From: Roseobacter sp. HKCCD6576-2
Lineage (GTDB): Bacteria; Pseudomonadota; Alphaproteobacteria; Rhodobacterales; Rhodobacteraceae
Assembly (NCBI RefSeq): GCF_013179285.1
Contig: NZ_WVNW01000002.1
Location: 620,001-684,000, forward strand
Reading direction: 5' to 3'
DNA length: 64,000 nt
The translations under genes and the position numbers were made by a program. Under the pieces are notes generated by a model. It had not been told where the DNA came from. It saw only the letters and a list, made by a program, of their open reading frames with translations, and searched no databases. This document shows, in pieces, positions 33,417 through 45,726 of the stretch; the stretch's first letter is position 1, and each line of letters starts with the position of its first letter.

Positions 33417-36107
33417 TTACACTCCCTCTAGAACGGCTTCGGCCGCCTTGATCGCGGCGTCGGCCTTGCTTGCATCCGCGCCGCCGCCCTGGGCCATGTC
33501 CGGACGACCGCCGCCGCCCTTGCCACCCAGTTCCGGCACCGCGGCTTTCACCAGATCAACGGCGCTGATCCGGCCCGTCAGGTCATCTGTCACGCCCGCC
33601 GCGACCGCCGCTTTGCCGCCCGCATCGGCGATCAGAAGCACCGCACCAGAGCCAAGCCGCGCCTTATGTTCATCGATCAGACCCGGCAAGTCCTTACCTG
33701 TCACGCCGCTCAAAAGCTGCGCGTGGAAAGCGATCCCGTTGACGTCTTGCACCTCTGGCGCGGCCACGCCGCCGCCCGCCATCGCCAATTGCTTGCGCAG
33801 TTGCGCGACCTCATTCGACAGGCTCTTGCGTTCCTCTTGCAGGGCCGTCACCCGGTCCAGAACCTCGCTTGCGGGCGCTTTCAGCACCGAGGCAACCTCC
33901 GCCAAACGGCGCTCCTGCCCTGACAGATAGTCAAACGCCGCGGCCCCGGTCAGCGCCTCGATCCGGCGCACACCGGAACTCGACGCACTGTCACCAAGCG
34001 TGACGAACACGCCGATATCGCCGGTCTGGCGCACATGGGTGCCGCCGCAAAGCTCGATCGAATAGGTCCGGCCATCACCGCCTTTGCCCGAGCCATCCAG
34101 CATGCCCATGGAGACGACGCGGACTTCGTCGCCGTATTTCTCACCAAAGAGCGCCTGCGCGCCCAGATCGCGCGCGGCATCCGGTGTCATGATCCGCGTC
34201 TCAACCGGCGCGTTCTGCCGGATGAAGGCATTGACCTCTTCTTCCACCGCGTCCAGTTCCGCCGCCGTTAACGCCTTGGAGTGGCTGAAGTCAAACCGCA
34301 ACCGGTCCGGTGCGTTCAGCGAGCCCCGCTGCGCCACATGATCGCCAAGCGCGCGGCGGAGCGCCTCGTGCAACAGATGCGTCGCGGAGTGATTGGCGCG
34401 GATCGTGTCGCGGCGCGCGTGGTCCACCTCAAGCCGAACGGCGTCGCCAACCTCAAGATGACCGCTATCCACCGTCAGATGATGCGCAAACAGGCCATCG
34501 CCGCGTTTCTGCACATCACTCACATGGCCGGTGAAGCGCATCTCCGAGGCCTCATGGGTGCCTTCGAGAATGCGGACATAGCCGTGGTCGCCCACTTGGC
34601 CGCCCGCCTCGGCATAAAATGGCGTCTGGTTGAACAAGACCCAGGCCGTGCCCCCCTCTTCGCCCAATTGGGCGATCTCTTTGCCATCCGACACAATCGA
34701 CAAGACGACCCCTTCCGCCGTCTCGGTGTCATAGCCGAGGAATTCGGTCGCGCCATGGGTCTCGCTCAGATCGAACCAAATCGCGGCATCTGCGGTTTCG
34801 CCGGAGCCGGACCAGGCGGCCCGCGCCTTGGCCTTCTGTGCCTCCATTGCCGCATCAAACCCCTCGGTATCCACGGCGCGCCCTTTTTCGCGCAGCGCAT
34901 CCTGGGTCAGATCCAGCGGGAAGCCATAGGTGTCATAGAGCTTGAACGCGGTCTCGCCCGGCAGGTCCGCGCCTTCCGCCAGGTCGCCCAACTCCTCGTC
35001 GAGCAGCCGCAAACCGCGATCCAGCGTGGTCCGGAACCGCTCTTCCTCCAGTTTCAGCGTTTCCGTGATCAACGCCTGCGCCCGGCCAAGTTCAGGATAG
35101 GCTTGGCCCATCTGGCTCACCAAAGCCGGCACCAGACGGTGCATCAACGGATCTTTCGTGCCCAACAAATGCGCGTGCCGCATCGCTCGGCGCATGATCC
35201 GGCGCAGCACATAGCCGCGCCCTTCATTCGACGGCATCACCCCATCGGCGATCAGAAATGACGTGGAGCGAAGATGGTCCGCGATCACCCGATGATGCAC
35301 GTTTTTCGGCCCATCGGGGTCAACGGAGGTCGCATGCGCGCTCGCCTCGATCAGGCTCCGCATCAAATCCGTGTCGTAATTGTCGTGCTTGCCTTGGAGC
35401 AGCGCGCCGATCCGTTCCAGGCCCATACCGGTATCGATCGATTGCATATCGAGCGGCACCATCGAGCCATCGGCGAACTGCTCATTCTGCATAAACACGA
35501 TGTTCCAGATCTCGATGAACCGGTCACCGTCTTCCTCGGGACTTCCCGGCGGGCCACCCCAGATATGATCACCATGATCGTAGAAAATCTCAGTGCAAGG
35601 GCCGCACGGACCTGTTGGCCCCATTTGCCAGAAATTGTCATGGGTCGGGATCCGGATGATCCGATCTTCCGGCACGCCAACCTTTTTCCAGATGTCGAAG
35701 GCCTCGTCATCCGTATGATACACCGTCGCCAGCAGTCGGCTCTTGTCGATGCCAAAGTCCTTGGTGATCAGTTCCCAGGCATAGGGGATCGCCTCTTCCT
35801 TGAAATAATCGCCGAAGCTGAAATTCCCCAGCATTTCAAAGAAAGTATGGTGCCGGGCGGTATAGCCGACATTATCCAGATCATTGTGCTTGCCGCCGGC
35901 GCGGACGCATTTTTGGCTTGTCGTCGCGCGGGTATAGTCGCGGTGCTCCATGCCGGTGAAGACATTCTTGAACTGCACCATCCCGGAGTTCACGAACATC
36001 AGGGTCGGGTCATTGCGCGGGACAAGCGGAGAGCTGTCGACAACCTCATGCCCGTTGCGGGCGAAATAGTCGAGGAAAGTGCTGCGAATATCGTTCAGGC
36101 TGGCCAT
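33417..36107 (-). CDS. alaS: Alanyl-tRNA synthetase
   Basis: AlaS charges tRNA-Ala. All three parts are visible in the 896-aa protein: the catalytic class II core ([19 protein letters not shown], then GFGWEM-type motif 3 replaced here by the usual TGMGLERIG), the editing domain with its zinc/His cluster ([11 protein letters not shown] and [13 protein letters not shown]), and a C-terminal C-Ala dimerisation region ([15 protein letters not shown]). Length and motifs are normal. It is followed by a DUF1330 gene. Confidence 0.97.
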   Translation of the reverse strand: MASLNDIRSTFLDYFARNGHEVVDSSPLVPRNDPTLMFVNSGMVQFKNVFTGMEHRDYTRATTSQKCVRAGGKHNDLDNVGYTARHHTFFEMLGNFSFGDYFKEEAIPYAWELITKDFGIDKSRLLATVYHTDDEAFDIWKKVGVPEDRIIRIPTHDNFWQMGPTGPCGPCTEIFYDHGDHIWGGPPGSPEEDGDRFIEIWNIVFMQNEQFADGSMVPLDMQSIDTGMGLERIGALLQGKHDNYDTDLMRSLIEASAHATSVDPDGPKNVHHRVIADHLRSTSFLIADGVMPSNEGRGYVLRRIMRRAMRHAHLLGTKDPLMHRLVPALVSQMGQAYPELGRAQALITETLKLEEERFRTTLDRGLRLLDEELGDLAEGADLPGETAFKLYDTYGFPLDLTQDALREKGRAVDTEGFDAAMEAQKAKARAAWSGSGETADAAIWFDLSETHGATEFLGYDTETAEGVVLSIVSDGKEIAQLGEEGGTAWVLFNQTPFYAEAGGQVGDHGYVRILEGTHEASEMRFTGHVSDVQKRGDGLFAHHLTVDSGHLEVGDAVRLEVDHARRDTIRANHSATHLLHEALRRALGDHVAQRGSLNAPDRLRFDFSHSKALTAAELDAVEEEVNAFIRQNAPVETRIMTPDAARDLGAQALFGEKYGDEVRVVSMGMLDGSGKGGDGRTYSIELCGGTHVRQTGDIGVFVTLGDSASSSGVRRIEALTGAAAFDYLSGQERRLAEVASVLKAPASEVLDRVTALQEERKSLSNEVAQLRKQLAMAGGGVAAPEVQDVNGIAFHAQLLSGVTGKDLPGLIDEHKARLGSGAVLLIADAGGKAAVAAGVTDDLTGRISAVDLVKAAVPELGGKGGGGRPDMAQGGGADASKADAAIKAAEAVLEGV

Positions 36108-36197
36108 GGCGGGCGTCTCTACTAGGGCTGGTCTGTTGGATGTAGCGAGGCGCCGGGGGACTGTCCACAGGACAATCTATGCATAGGCCAACGCCAA

Positions 36198-36229
36198 ACG
36201 AAAAGGGCGCCGGTTTCACCGCGCCCTTT
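36198..36229 (-). terminator. Intrinsic terminator downstream of recA
   Basis: On the minus strand the stem AAAGGGCGC / GCGCCCTTT with a 10-nt loop is followed by TTTTCGTTT, about 50 nt after the recA stop. A second hairpin, CGGGCG-TTT-CGCCCG (36256-36270), lies between it and the stop. Confidence 0.8.
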
Positions 36230-36278
36230 CCTGGTTCAGCGTTTTGCTGATCACACGGGCGTTTCGCCCGGGGGATGA

Positions 36279-37364
36279 TTAATCTTCGATCATGTCCTCA
36301 TCGGCACTCGCTTTGGCACTGCCGGGGGGCATGTCAAAATCCAACCCATGCGCGGCGCGGATTTTGTCTTCGATTTCCAGAGCAATGGCCGGGTTATCTT
36401 TCAGGAATTGTTTGGCATTCTCCCGACCCTGGCCAATGCGCTCATCACCATAAGAGAACCAAGAACCGGACTTCTCGACCACACCGGCCTTGTTGCCGAG
36501 ATCGAGCAGCTCGCCCATTTTGGAAATGCCTTCGCCATACATGATGTCGAACTCAACCTGTTTGAACGGCGGCGCCACTTTGTTCTTAACCACTTTTACG
36601 CGGGTCGCATTGCCCACCACCTCGTCGCGATCCTTGAGTGCACCGATGCGGCGGATATCAAGCCGGACGGAGGAGTAGAATTTCAGCGCATTGCCGCCGG
36701 TCGTGGTCTCCGGGCTGCCAAACATCACGCCAATCTTCATCCTGATCTGGTTGATGAAAATCACCATGCAGTTGGACCGGCTGATCGATCCGGTCAGCTT
36801 GCGCATGGCCTGACTCATCAAGCGGGCATGAACGCCGACCGAGCTATCGCCCATGTCGCCTTCCAGTTCCGATTTCGGCGTAAGCGCTGCGACCGAGTCG
36901 ACCACCACCAGATTTACCGCACCAGAGCGCACCAATGTATCGACAATCTCCAGCGCCTGTTCACCAGTGTCCGGCTGACTGATCAACAGCTCGTCCAGAT
37001 CGACGCCAAGCTTCCGCGCATATTGCGGATCAAGCGCATGTTCCGCATCGACAAAGGCGCAGACGCCGCCCTTCTTTTGCTCCTCCGCGACGACGTGCAG
37101 GGTTAATGTGGTCTTGCCCGAGCTTTCCGGACCATAAATCTCAACGACCCGACCTTTCGGGAGCCCGCCAATCCCAAGCGCAATGTCGAGACCAAGCGAG
37201 CCTGTCGATGTCGCCTCGATCTCTTGGACGGCATTCTCGTCGCCGAGCTTCATAATCGAGCCCTTGCCGAACTGGCGTTCGATCTGGGCCAGGGCGCTGT
37301 CGAGCGCTTTTTGTTTATCCGCGGATTTTCGGTCGGTCATGTCCAGAAGGTTCGCCATTGCCAT
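36279..37364 (-). CDS. recA: RecA recombinase
   Basis: RecA forms filaments on ssDNA for recombination and triggers LexA cleavage. Walker A GPESSGKT is at residues 78-85, the MAW/Walker B region reads [13 protein letters not shown], and loop 2 with [18 protein letters not shown] is intact. The 361-aa length and acidic tail are typical. The ATG at 37364 has an in-frame alternative two codons in. A consensus alphaproteobacterial SOS box lies 52 bp upstream. The gene is followed (upstream in sequence order) by cckA on the same strand, 541 bp away. Confidence 0.98.
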   Translation of the reverse strand: MAMANLLDMTDRKSADKQKALDSALAQIERQFGKGSIMKLGDENAVQEIEATSTGSLGLDIALGIGGLPKGRVVEIYGPESSGKTTLTLHVVAEEQKKGGVCAFVDAEHALDPQYARKLGVDLDELLISQPDTGEQALEIVDTLVRSGAVNLVVVDSVAALTPKSELEGDMGDSSVGVHARLMSQAMRKLTGSISRSNCMVIFINQIRMKIGVMFGSPETTTGGNALKFYSSVRLDIRRIGALKDRDEVVGNATRVKVVKNKVAPPFKQVEFDIMYGEGISKMGELLDLGNKAGVVEKSGSWFSYGDERIGQGRENAKQFLKDNPAIALEIEDKIRAAHGLDFDMPPGSAKASADEDMIED

Positions 37365-37905
37365 GAGTGTTGATCCCTTATTTCATACCGCCATGGGGGC
37401 GGCAATGATGCTCTATGTTCGCCTCTTGTTCTGCACATGGATGCGCACAAAAGAAGAACATTTCAAGTAAAATCGTGCGCGTTCCAGTCTTTCTTGAGAA
37501 GGGTTAAGGACGCGTTACCGCAAGAAACACTGATGCAAAACGACAATCTACTCTCGTTTTGGACGCAAAACTTGTGCTCTTTTTGCCCCGCCGAAAGCCG
37601 GAACGGCTGCGTTGGAGACGGCGCTTATGCCTATAGCAGCGCCGCGATTCTCGACCCAACTGGGATGAAGTGTGTTTTCATCGTCCAGCATTGCGAGACC
37701 TTGTCAGGATTCTCTGAAAACCAGGGCATCATGTGCTGGAAACTGGCCTATACAGGAGGCGTTTTTTATAGCTGAAGAGTCTGTTCAGATATCGCCGACC
37801 ACCGTGATTGTCCGTCAAAGACACCTGACGCAAGCTAGTAAGTTCAGCTCTGGTCCGAGCACCCGGTAGACAGTCTTCGCCACTAAGAAAGACCGCGGAC
37901 CATCG
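37365..37905. other. Long recA-cckA intergenic region
   Basis: This 541-bp gap holds the recA promoter with its SOS box and then about 470 bp without any recognisable gene. It contains an 8-bp-arm inverted repeat CAAAACGA/TCGTTTTG (37536-37543 and 37554-37561), a neighbouring GCAAAA/TTTTTGC pair (about 37565-37586), and a weak plus-strand stem GCCT/AGGC followed by TTTTTT near 37746-37767. Short frames here do not look coding. A structured small RNA is possible. Confidence 0.45.
37417..37431. promoter_or_regulatory. LexA-binding SOS box of recA
   Basis: GTTCGCCTCTTGTTC is an exact GTTC-N7-GTTC, the alphaproteobacterial (Rhodobacter-type) SOS box, centred about 60 bp upstream of the recA start. 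LexA should repress recA here until DNA damage. Confidence 0.9.
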
Positions 37906-40269
37906 CTAATGCAACTGGCGCTGTACCGTTTCTGTCAAATCCGACAAGGAAAACGGCTTTGGCAAGAAAACCGAATTGGGAATCTCTTCGCTGGTCTTGT
38001 CCAACGCGTCTTCGGCATAGCCCGAAACAAAGACCACTTTTACTCCCGGACGGCTCTTGAGCGCTTCCCGAACCCAACTCGGCCCATCCATACCTGGCAT
38101 CACAACATCTGTCACAAAGACATCGATGGCCAGGGCCGAATCTCTTAGTTTTTCCAAAGCCTCTTCCGCATTTTCAGCCTCCAGAACGGTGTACCCTCGC
38201 AACCGAAGGGCTCGGGAGGCGAAGGCCCGAACCGGGGCTTCGTCCTCGACCAATAAGACAACGCCATCCGTCGGGCTGACTACAGGCGGTTCAGATTGAG
38301 TGGTTGCGGAGACAGCATCTATGGCGCTGAGCTCAGCCGGCGACATGTGCCGCTCTTTTGTTGGCGACGCAAACTCGTCGGCGAGTCGATCATGGGCAGG
38401 ACAGTATATCGTGAATGTCGTTCCTTGCCCCACGGTGCTATCGGCGAAGATATAGCCACCGGTCTGCTTGATAATCCCATACACCATGGACAATCCCAGA
38501 CCCGTACCTTCGCCGACACCCTTAGTCGTATAAAACGGCTCAAAAATCCGACTTAGCTTGTCTGGTGCAATGCCGACACCCTCATCGCTGACGCGAATGC
38601 TGACATATTGTCCGGCAGGAACTTCTGCTTCATCCCTTCGCAAAGGCTCGGGCAACCGAACCATGCGTGTTTCGATATCGATGACACCACCGTCTGGCAT
38701 TGCATCCCGCGCATTGACCACAATGTTCATCAAAACTTGATCGAGTTGACGCCGATCTGCGCGGATCGGCAAAAGCGCAGGGTCATGAGACAGGTGCAGC
38801 TGAACCTTCTCGCCAACCAGCCGATTTAGGAGATGGGTCAACTCCCCCATCGTGTCTCGCAAATCCAAGAGCTCAGGCTGCAAGGTCTGCTTGCGAGAGA
38901 AGGCAAGTAGCTGCCCAACCAAGCTCGCCGCGCGGTTGGCGTTCTGGTTGATCTGAACGAGATCACCGTAATCCGGATCACCCTGATCATGGCGCAAGAG
39001 CAGAAGATCGCAGTGTCCCGTGATCGCAGTGAGCAGATTGTTAAAGTCATGGGCGACACCGCCCGCCAGTTCGCCAATCGCCTGCATCTTTTGGCTTTGG
39101 ACAAACTGCTGTTCCAGCGTTTTCAACTCTGTTGCATCGTGAAGCACGGCCAAGAGCGACGGGCCTTTGCTAGTGGCGATCCGCCCGAGCGTGATTTGGA
39201 GAAAACAGTCTTCTTCCCGGCGCTTGGCACGCAGCACCTCTGGGCGATGCGGAATGCGTTCCTCAAGTGTATCGCGGATCCAATCCTCGACCGGCCGTCC
39301 GAGACCTTCGACCAAGTCCGACAGATAAGGCCCCTCACCAGGCGTGAGGCCGAGGAGCGCCTGCGCATGTTGGTTGAAAGCCAGAACCTCGCCATCGCCC
39401 CCGATATGGAGCAATGCGACAGGCAGTGCCTCAAAGGCCCGCGCGGCGACACCATCATCGTTGATGCCGGCCTGACCGCCCGCAGGGAGCAAGTAGACCT
39501 CGCGGCGCCCGTCGACAGCCCTGACCTCTACCGGGAGCACATCGATGGTCTTGGTCGCAGTCTGAACGCTCCGCCTCTGCCCCGACACGAGAGGCAGTTT
39601 CAAAAACACCTCGGAAAGTCTCCGCGCCCGCCGCCCGAGCGTGTCGCGCATCGCATCATTCATCGACAGAATCGTGTCATTCGGACTGACCACCATCATC
39701 GGCAGCGCGATGTGGTCGCCACTGCGATGAGCGCTTTCGACACTCTCATCCAGCCGCCAGAGGGCACCTTTGCCGACGCGATGCGCTGTCACGCGTACGT
39801 GGCCGCGCCGTGTCACGAGTGTTTCGCGCGCCATCCGCTCCCGCACCAGAGCGGTTTCCTGCCGAAACACCGCTGCGGGGGCATTGATCAACAGGCCAGA
39901 CAGAGCCTGGGACATTGACTGCCCCATTCGGCCACCGAACCGCTCCGTCGCCGAAAGATTTTGAGCCACAATGGCCCCATACTCATCGGTGCAAAAACAC
40001 GGGGCCGGATCAAGATCAATCAAATCTGCCGCTTGCACCAAAGCCCGGCGATCACGCTTCACTTGGAAATGTGATGTCAGCAGCAGCAGCATCGCGACAG
40101 CAATAATAGAGCCAGAAGCCGCGAACAGCATTAGAGATCCAGCCTGCGACGGCACATACCAGGCAAGGCCCGCACACACGATTGCCAATCCGAAGAGCAA
40201 CCACGACTGTCGCGAAGCCGCCCCAATCGGCACAGCTAACTTCTCGGGCACAACCGCCTGATCCGCCAC
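37906..40269 (-). CDS. cckA: CckA-type hybrid sensor histidine kinase
   Basis: CckA phosphorylates ChpT and thereby CtrA, controlling cell cycle, motility and gene-transfer-agent genes in alphaproteobacteria. The protein has two N-terminal membrane helices (about 22-40 and 45-65), PAS-like regions (about 85-180, 190-270 and 280-385), HisKA with phospho-His407 in [15 protein letters not shown], HATPase with [19 protein letters not shown] and [11 protein letters not shown], and a receiver domain with phospho-acceptor Asp721 in [14 protein letters not shown] place the start at GTG 40269 (787 aa), 6 nt after GGAGG; a TTG two codons earlier abuts that ribosome site. No insertions or missing residues are seen. 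Confidence 0.93.
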   Translation of the reverse strand: MADQAVVPEKLAVPIGAASRQSWLLFGLAIVCAGLAWYVPSQAGSLMLFAASGSIIAVAMLLLLTSHFQVKRDRRALVQAADLIDLDPAPCFCTDEYGAIVAQNLSATERFGGRMGQSMSQALSGLLINAPAAVFRQETALVRERMARETLVTRRGHVRVTAHRVGKGALWRLDESVESAHRSGDHIALPMMVVSPNDTILSMNDAMRDTLGRRARRLSEVFLKLPLVSGQRRSVQTATKTIDVLPVEVRAVDGRREVYLLPAGGQAGINDDGVAARAFEALPVALLHIGGDGEVLAFNQHAQALLGLTPGEGPYLSDLVEGLGRPVEDWIRDTLEERIPHRPEVLRAKRREEDCFLQITLGRIATSKGPSLLAVLHDATELKTLEQQFVQSQKMQAIGELAGGVAHDFNNLLTAITGHCDLLLLRHDQGDPDYGDLVQINQNANRAASLVGQLLAFSRKQTLQPELLDLRDTMGELTHLLNRLVGEKVQLHLSHDPALLPIRADRRQLDQVLMNIVVNARDAMPDGGVIDIETRMVRLPEPLRRDEAEVPAGQYVSIRVSDEGVGIAPDKLSRIFEPFYTTKGVGEGTGLGLSMVYGIIKQTGGYIFADSTVGQGTTFTIYCPAHDRLADEFASPTKERHMSPAELSAIDAVSATTQSEPPVVSPTDGVVLLVEDEAPVRAFASRALRLRGYTVLEAENAEEALEKLRDSALAIDVFVTDVVMPGMDGPSWVREALKSRPGVKVVFVSGYAEDALDKTSEEIPNSVFLPKPFSLSDLTETVQRQLH

Positions 40270-40366
40270 AGCCAACCTCCAATCCGATTCGTCACACCCT
40301 ATTTCGCAAACAAATAATTAAACGGGTCTTAAAATCGGCGGTTCATTGTCGCCACATCCTTGATTC

Positions 40367-41539
40367 TTAGGGCGTCTCTAAGAGCTGCGTCAACTCCGAG
40401 ACGAAAAAACCGTCCGATGCGGTCAACGGGGTATCAAAATGCTGGACCGTTTGCCGCCAATCCGGATTGCGCGCCAAGAAGCCAGAGATCTGCGTTTCAT
40501 TCTCATCGTGAAACAGCGAGCAGGTCATATAGACGATCCGACCTCCGCGCCGAACCAACGCCGCCGCCTTCTCCAAAATATCGGCCTGGAGCTGGCACAA
40601 CTCCGCCAATCGATCCGGCGTCAGGCACCATTTTGCCTCCGGATCACGGCGCCATGTACCACTTCCCGAGCAGGGCACATCACACAGCACCAAATCGAAC
40701 GGACCCTCAGCTGCGAGAGCGTCTGTCTCGCGCATGTTCAGCCGGACCCCTGCCCGCGTCGCCCGCGCCGGGATATCTGCCATGCGCTTCGGATGGGCAT
40801 CATGGACCGTAATCTCCGCGTCAGAAATGGCCGCGATGGCCAAAGCCTTGCCGCCGCCCCCGGCGCAATAGTCCAGGACACGTCCTTTCAGAGGCCAATC
40901 AATGACCCCCATCGCCCGCTGCACCGAGAGATCTTGGATCTCCACCAGCCCATCGAGATAGGCGGATGCCTGACGCAGTTGCCGGGCGCCCGCGCACACG
41001 TCTAAGGCAGTTGCACAGTCAGCACTTTCGACGGCCTCAACACCACTGGAACGCAGACGGTCAATCACCTGTAACGCATCGGCTTTCCTCTGATTGAGAC
41101 GAAGATAGACCGGCGCGCGTTTGCCCATTTCAACAAGCGCGCGCGGGAGATCCTGATCAAACCGGGCTTGCAGCGCAGGCATGAGCCAATTCGGCACATC
41201 AAGGTCGATCTCTGGATCGTCCGCAGGCGGCGTCTGTTCTTCTGGCGTCAAGGCCGCCGGCGCATATCCATCACCTGTGAACACCTCCGCAGGCGCCTCC
41301 CCGCGCAACCGAAGAAGCCCGAGGGTCAGGCCCCGACCTGTTTCTGCCCCGCCGAGCCAGGCGCAACGCCCCTTCATCCGCAAGACATCAAAGACATGAT
41401 CCCGCACCGCGGCTCGGTCTTTCGACCCGGCATAGCGCGCGCCTCTCGCCCATCCGGTCAGGGCCTTCTCAGCCGGCACCCCGTCGAGCCAACGGTCCAA
41501 CACGGTAATGGCCGCAGCATAGCGGGCTGCAGGTGTCAT
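40367..41539 (-). CDS. RsmB/NOP-family RNA (cytosine-C5) methyltransferase
   Basis: The protein (390 aa) has an N-terminal NusB-like/RsmB accessory region, a SAM-binding GRVLDYCAGGGGKALAIAA motif and the two NOP-family cysteines in DVPCSGSGTWRRDPEAKW (PCSGSG) and YMTCSLFHDENE (TCS). The reaction is C5-methylation of a cytosine in 16S rRNA. It is shorter than E. coli RsmB and the precise site is not certain. It lies between guaB and cckA on the same strand. Confidence 0.88.
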   Translation of the reverse strand: MTPAARYAAAITVLDRWLDGVPAEKALTGWARGARYAGSKDRAAVRDHVFDVLRMKGRCAWLGGAETGRGLTLGLLRLRGEAPAEVFTGDGYAPAALTPEEQTPPADDPEIDLDVPNWLMPALQARFDQDLPRALVEMGKRAPVYLRLNQRKADALQVIDRLRSSGVEAVESADCATALDVCAGARQLRQASAYLDGLVEIQDLSVQRAMGVIDWPLKGRVLDYCAGGGGKALAIAAISDAEITVHDAHPKRMADIPARATRAGVRLNMRETDALAAEGPFDLVLCDVPCSGSGTWRRDPEAKWCLTPDRLAELCQLQADILEKAAALVRRGGRIVYMTCSLFHDENETQISGFLARNPDWRQTVQHFDTPLTASDGFFVSELTQLLETP

Positions 41540-41570
41540 GCCAGAATTCGAAGATCAGCCCACAATACAC

Positions 41571-43046
<1,476 letters not shown>

Positions 43047-43133
43047 TCAGTTGGCACGTGTCTTTCTCATGGGGCGCGCCGGAGGGAAACCCCTAAATCT
43101 GGGAGATACGCAAGTTTGCCCGGATTTCTGCCG

Positions 43134-43856
43134 TCAGTCCTCAGTCTCGTCCGATTGGCCTCGAAACCCAGTGGCCACCACAAACTTCTCCGAACTGTCC
43201 GCACGGCTGGCCCCCGGCTTCACATTCGCGACTTTCGTGAACCTCTGCTTCAGGCGCTTTTGCAACTCGCCCTCGGCGCCCCCCGCCAGGACTTTCGCCA
43301 CGAAAGTCCCACCCTCATCCAGCACGTCAAAGGCCAGCTCCGCCGCCGCCTCACAAAGCGCCATGATCCGCAAATGATCTGTCTGCTTGTGCCCCGAAGA
43401 GGCCGCCGCCATGTCGCTCATCACCACATCAGCCTTGCCGCCCAACCACGCCTTCACCTGATCATCTGCCCCATCTTCCATGAAATCCAGCAGATGGATC
43501 TCGGCCCCCGCAATCGGCTCCACCTCCTGCAAATCCAGCCCAATCACACGGCCCACGGCTTTGCCACGCTTCTCCCCAAGCGCATTGACCCGTTTGACTG
43601 CCACCTGGCACCATCCACCAGGCGCGCAGCCCAAATCGACCACCCGCGCGCCCGGAACCAAAAACCGATATTTGTCATCCAATTCCGAGATTTTAAACGC
43701 GGCCCGCCCGCGATACCCCTCAGCCTGGGCCCGCTTCACATAGGGGTCGTTCAATTGCCGCTCCAGCCACAGCGTCGAGCTGAGCTTCCGCCCTCGCGCC
43801 GTCTTCACCTTCACCCGTAAATCGCGCTGCCCGCGCCCGCTTGTGCCCTTCGCCAT
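43134..43856 (-). CDS. rlmE: 23S rRNA 2'-O-ribose methyltransferase RlmE (FtsJ/RrmJ)
   Basis: RlmE methylates U2552 of the 50S A-loop. The SAM-binding segment [43 protein letters not shown] and the K-D-K-E catalytic pattern (ending in [13 protein letters not shown]) are all present. An N-terminal basic tail ([20 protein letters not shown]) is typical. A 23-bp element shared with the alkA leader lies 18-40 bp upstream of its ATG at 43856. Confidence 0.94.
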   Translation of the reverse strand: MAKGTSGRGQRDLRVKVKTARGRKLSSTLWLERQLNDPYVKRAQAEGYRGRAAFKISELDDKYRFLVPGARVVDLGCAPGGWCQVAVKRVNALGEKRGKAVGRVIGLDLQEVEPIAGAEIHLLDFMEDGADDQVKAWLGGKADVVMSDMAAASSGHKQTDHLRIMALCEAAAELAFDVLDEGGTFVAKVLAGGAEGELQKRLKQRFTKVANVKPGASRADSSEKFVVATGFRGQSDETED

Positions 43857-43874
43857 CTTGCGTTCAGGTCCCTG

Positions 43875-43897
43875 CTTCTCTGCTTCAAAAATATCCC
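43875..43897 (-). repeat. 23-bp leader element upstream of rlmE (copy 1)
   Basis: The segment contains CTTCTCTGCTTCAAAAATAT on the plus strand and is identical over 23 bp to 58008-58030. It sits 18 bp upstream of the rlmE start; just beyond it lies a GGCCCC/GGGGCT-type hairpin (43922-43938). Confidence 0.8.
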
Positions 43898-43987
43898 CGC
43901 CGGAGGCACCGCGCCCATGGAGGCCCCTTTAGGGGCTGACGCGGGCGCCCCCACCGCGACGTGCCGCACAGGCACGGGCGCAATCCC

Positions 43988-45145
43988 TCAAAGCGGTCCG
44001 TCCTCCAACACCCCATCTGACGACATCTGGGCATAAAGCAACCCCTCACGCAGCCCCCGATCCGCCACACTCAACCGGTCCGTCGGCCAGGCCCGCAACA
44101 AAGCCTGCAAAATCGCCGCCCCCGACATGATCAGCGTCTGCCTGTCGCGCCCGATCCGCGGGTCGCGCCGTCGCCCATCCGGGCCCAGGCTCAGGTAGCC
44201 TTGAATGACCGTATCAATCTGATCCGAGGTCATCCGCAAGCCATCCACCTTATTCCGGTCATAGCGCCGAAGACCCAGATGGCTCGCCGCCACGGTTGTC
44301 ACCGTGCCGCTGGTGCCGATGATCTGAAACCCCTCGCGCGCCTGATCCGCCGCATCGTCATAGGGCGAGAACGCTGCCAATTGCTCTTCGAAATACCAAC
44401 TCATCAACGCAAAGCGCCCGGAATCGTCCGCCACATCCGAATACATGTCTTTCAGCGTCGCCACCCCCAAAGGCACGGAGATCCAATCCACCACCTTGGC
44501 GCGTGGGAACACACTGTCTTTGTGATCGAAGCCATGATGCAGCCGCATAATCGCCCGTGGCCGTTCCAAGGCGGGCACCCGGCTCAGATCGATCCAGACC
44601 AATTCCGTCGACCCGCCGCCGATATCGACCACCAACAATTGCTCGGTCCGGGTCGACACCAGAGGCGCACAGGAGACAACCGCGAGACGCGCCTCCTCCT
44701 CCGGCTCGATAATCTCCAGCTCCAGCCCCGTGTCGCGCTTCACCACGGCGATAAAATCATCCGCGTTGACCGCCCGACGGCAGGCTTCGGTCGCCACAAG
44801 CCGCGCGCTTCGCACATGATGTTTCGCCAATTTCCGCTGGCAGATCTTCAACGCCCCAACCGCGCGCGCCATCGAACTGCGCGAGAGCCGCCCCGAGGCC
44901 TCCAGACCCTGACCCAACTGTACCGATTTGGAAAAGGAATCCACCACATGCAGTTGATTGCCCTTGGGTTGAGCGATCAACATGCGACACGAGTTGGTGC
45001 CCAAATCCAGCGCAGCATAAAGATCCGCCGGATCCGGGCGTGATTTGGGTGCGGGGTTACGTTCAACAGGCGGGGTCGAAACCGGGGTCACCGGCGCAAC
45101 GGGTCTGGGGAACGGGCCGGCACCGTGAGGACGCTTGCGCGACAT
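43988..45145 (-). CDS. Ppx/GppA-family phosphatase
   Basis: The ASKHA fold of exopolyphosphatase/guanosine pentaphosphate hydrolases is clear: ALDLGTNSCRMLIAQP (P-loop 1), EPEEEARLAV, and VVDIGGGSTELVWIDL (second phosphate loop). It may degrade polyphosphate or pppGpp; which one cannot be told from sequence. The ATG at 45145 is preceded by GGAGGGG and is preferred over one six codons upstream. The first roughly 40 residues form a Pro/Arg-rich extension unlike the usual core. 385 aa. Confidence 0.9.
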   Translation of the reverse strand: MSRKRPHGAGPFPRPVAPVTPVSTPPVERNPAPKSRPDPADLYAALDLGTNSCRMLIAQPKGNQLHVVDSFSKSVQLGQGLEASGRLSRSSMARAVGALKICQRKLAKHHVRSARLVATEACRRAVNADDFIAVVKRDTGLELEIIEPEEEARLAVVSCAPLVSTRTEQLLVVDIGGGSTELVWIDLSRVPALERPRAIMRLHHGFDHKDSVFPRAKVVDWISVPLGVATLKDMYSDVADDSGRFALMSWYFEEQLAAFSPYDDAADQAREGFQIIGTSGTVTTVAASHLGLRRYDRNKVDGLRMTSDQIDTVIQGYLSLGPDGRRRDPRIGRDRQTLIMSGAAILQALLRAWPTDRLSVADRGLREGLLYAQMSSDGVLEDGPL

Positions 45146-45381
45146 CGGCCCCTCCGAATTCATAAGTTGCGACAAATGTAACGATCCACGCGCGATCTCA
45201 CAATGCTCTTGCCGCACCTCAAGATGATCATGAGAATTATGACCCTCCCCGCACCTCGCCTGCGCGCCGCGAACCCGTTAGGACTCTCCCGGGGTCGCTC
45301 CGGCCCCAATTGATGTCGAAAACAGGCCCGGTGGGTCTGGCCTGCGCTCATATGGTGACGGGCAGAGAAGAGGATTCGCCT
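45146..45381. other. Divergent gap between ppx/gppA and the one-carbon operon
   Basis: This 236-bp region must hold the promoter of the rightward one-carbon operon. I see no clear riboswitch (no cobalamin-box or SAM/SAH-type consensus) and no strong operator. The stretch around 45270-45330 is GC-rich with GGGGTC/CCGGCCCC inverted pairing. Confidence 0.4.
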
Positions 45382-45693
45382 ATGCCCGCTGTCACCATTG
45401 TTTATTGGCGCGATATTCCGGCCCAGATCATCGTCGGCAAAGGCCGTCGCGGATCGAAAGCCCCCCTGCCCGAACGGTTCGAGCAGGCGATTGACCGCTG
45501 CGCGATGAAGGTCGGTGCGAAAGACGATGACGCTTATCTGGCCGATTGGCGGAAGGCGGAGCCGTTTGAGGTCGACGGTGACCCTGATGAGATCGCGCGG
45601 GTACAGGCCGAAACCTTGGACCAAAGCTATGACCAAGACCGGCTCAAAGCCCTGATCGCCAATGACGGATGGGATAACGACAAGGCGGCCTAA
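45382..45693 (+). CDS. 'Virulence factor'-type small protein heading the one-carbon operon
   Basis: A 103-aa protein with VTIVYWRDIPAQIIVGKGRRGSKAPLPERFEQAIDRCAMKVGA, matching a family annotated as 'virulence factor' after a homologue name only; its role is unknown. The position directly ahead of the metF-like gene (33 nt) is conserved in many roseobacters, suggesting a function in methyl-folate or corrinoid metabolism rather than virulence. The ATG at 45382 follows AGAAGAGG. Confidence 0.8.
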   Translation: MPAVTIVYWRDIPAQIIVGKGRRGSKAPLPERFEQAIDRCAMKVGAKDDDAYLADWRKAEPFEVDGDPDEIARVQAETLDQSYDQDRLKALIANDGWDNDKAA

Positions 45694-45726
45694 CACATGC
45701 CACCGACATCACCCTGGGAGAGATTG

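Noticed and set aside
37437-37775. A 112-aa plus-strand frame in the recA-cckA gap
   Set aside because: Codon use and composition do not look coding and no homology is recognised; hairpins suggest a non-coding region.
45146-45381. Cobalamin, SAM-II or SAH riboswitch upstream of the one-carbon operon
   Set aside because: I could not find a B12 box or SAH/SAM consensus; only weak GC-rich pairing is present. A covariance model would decide.
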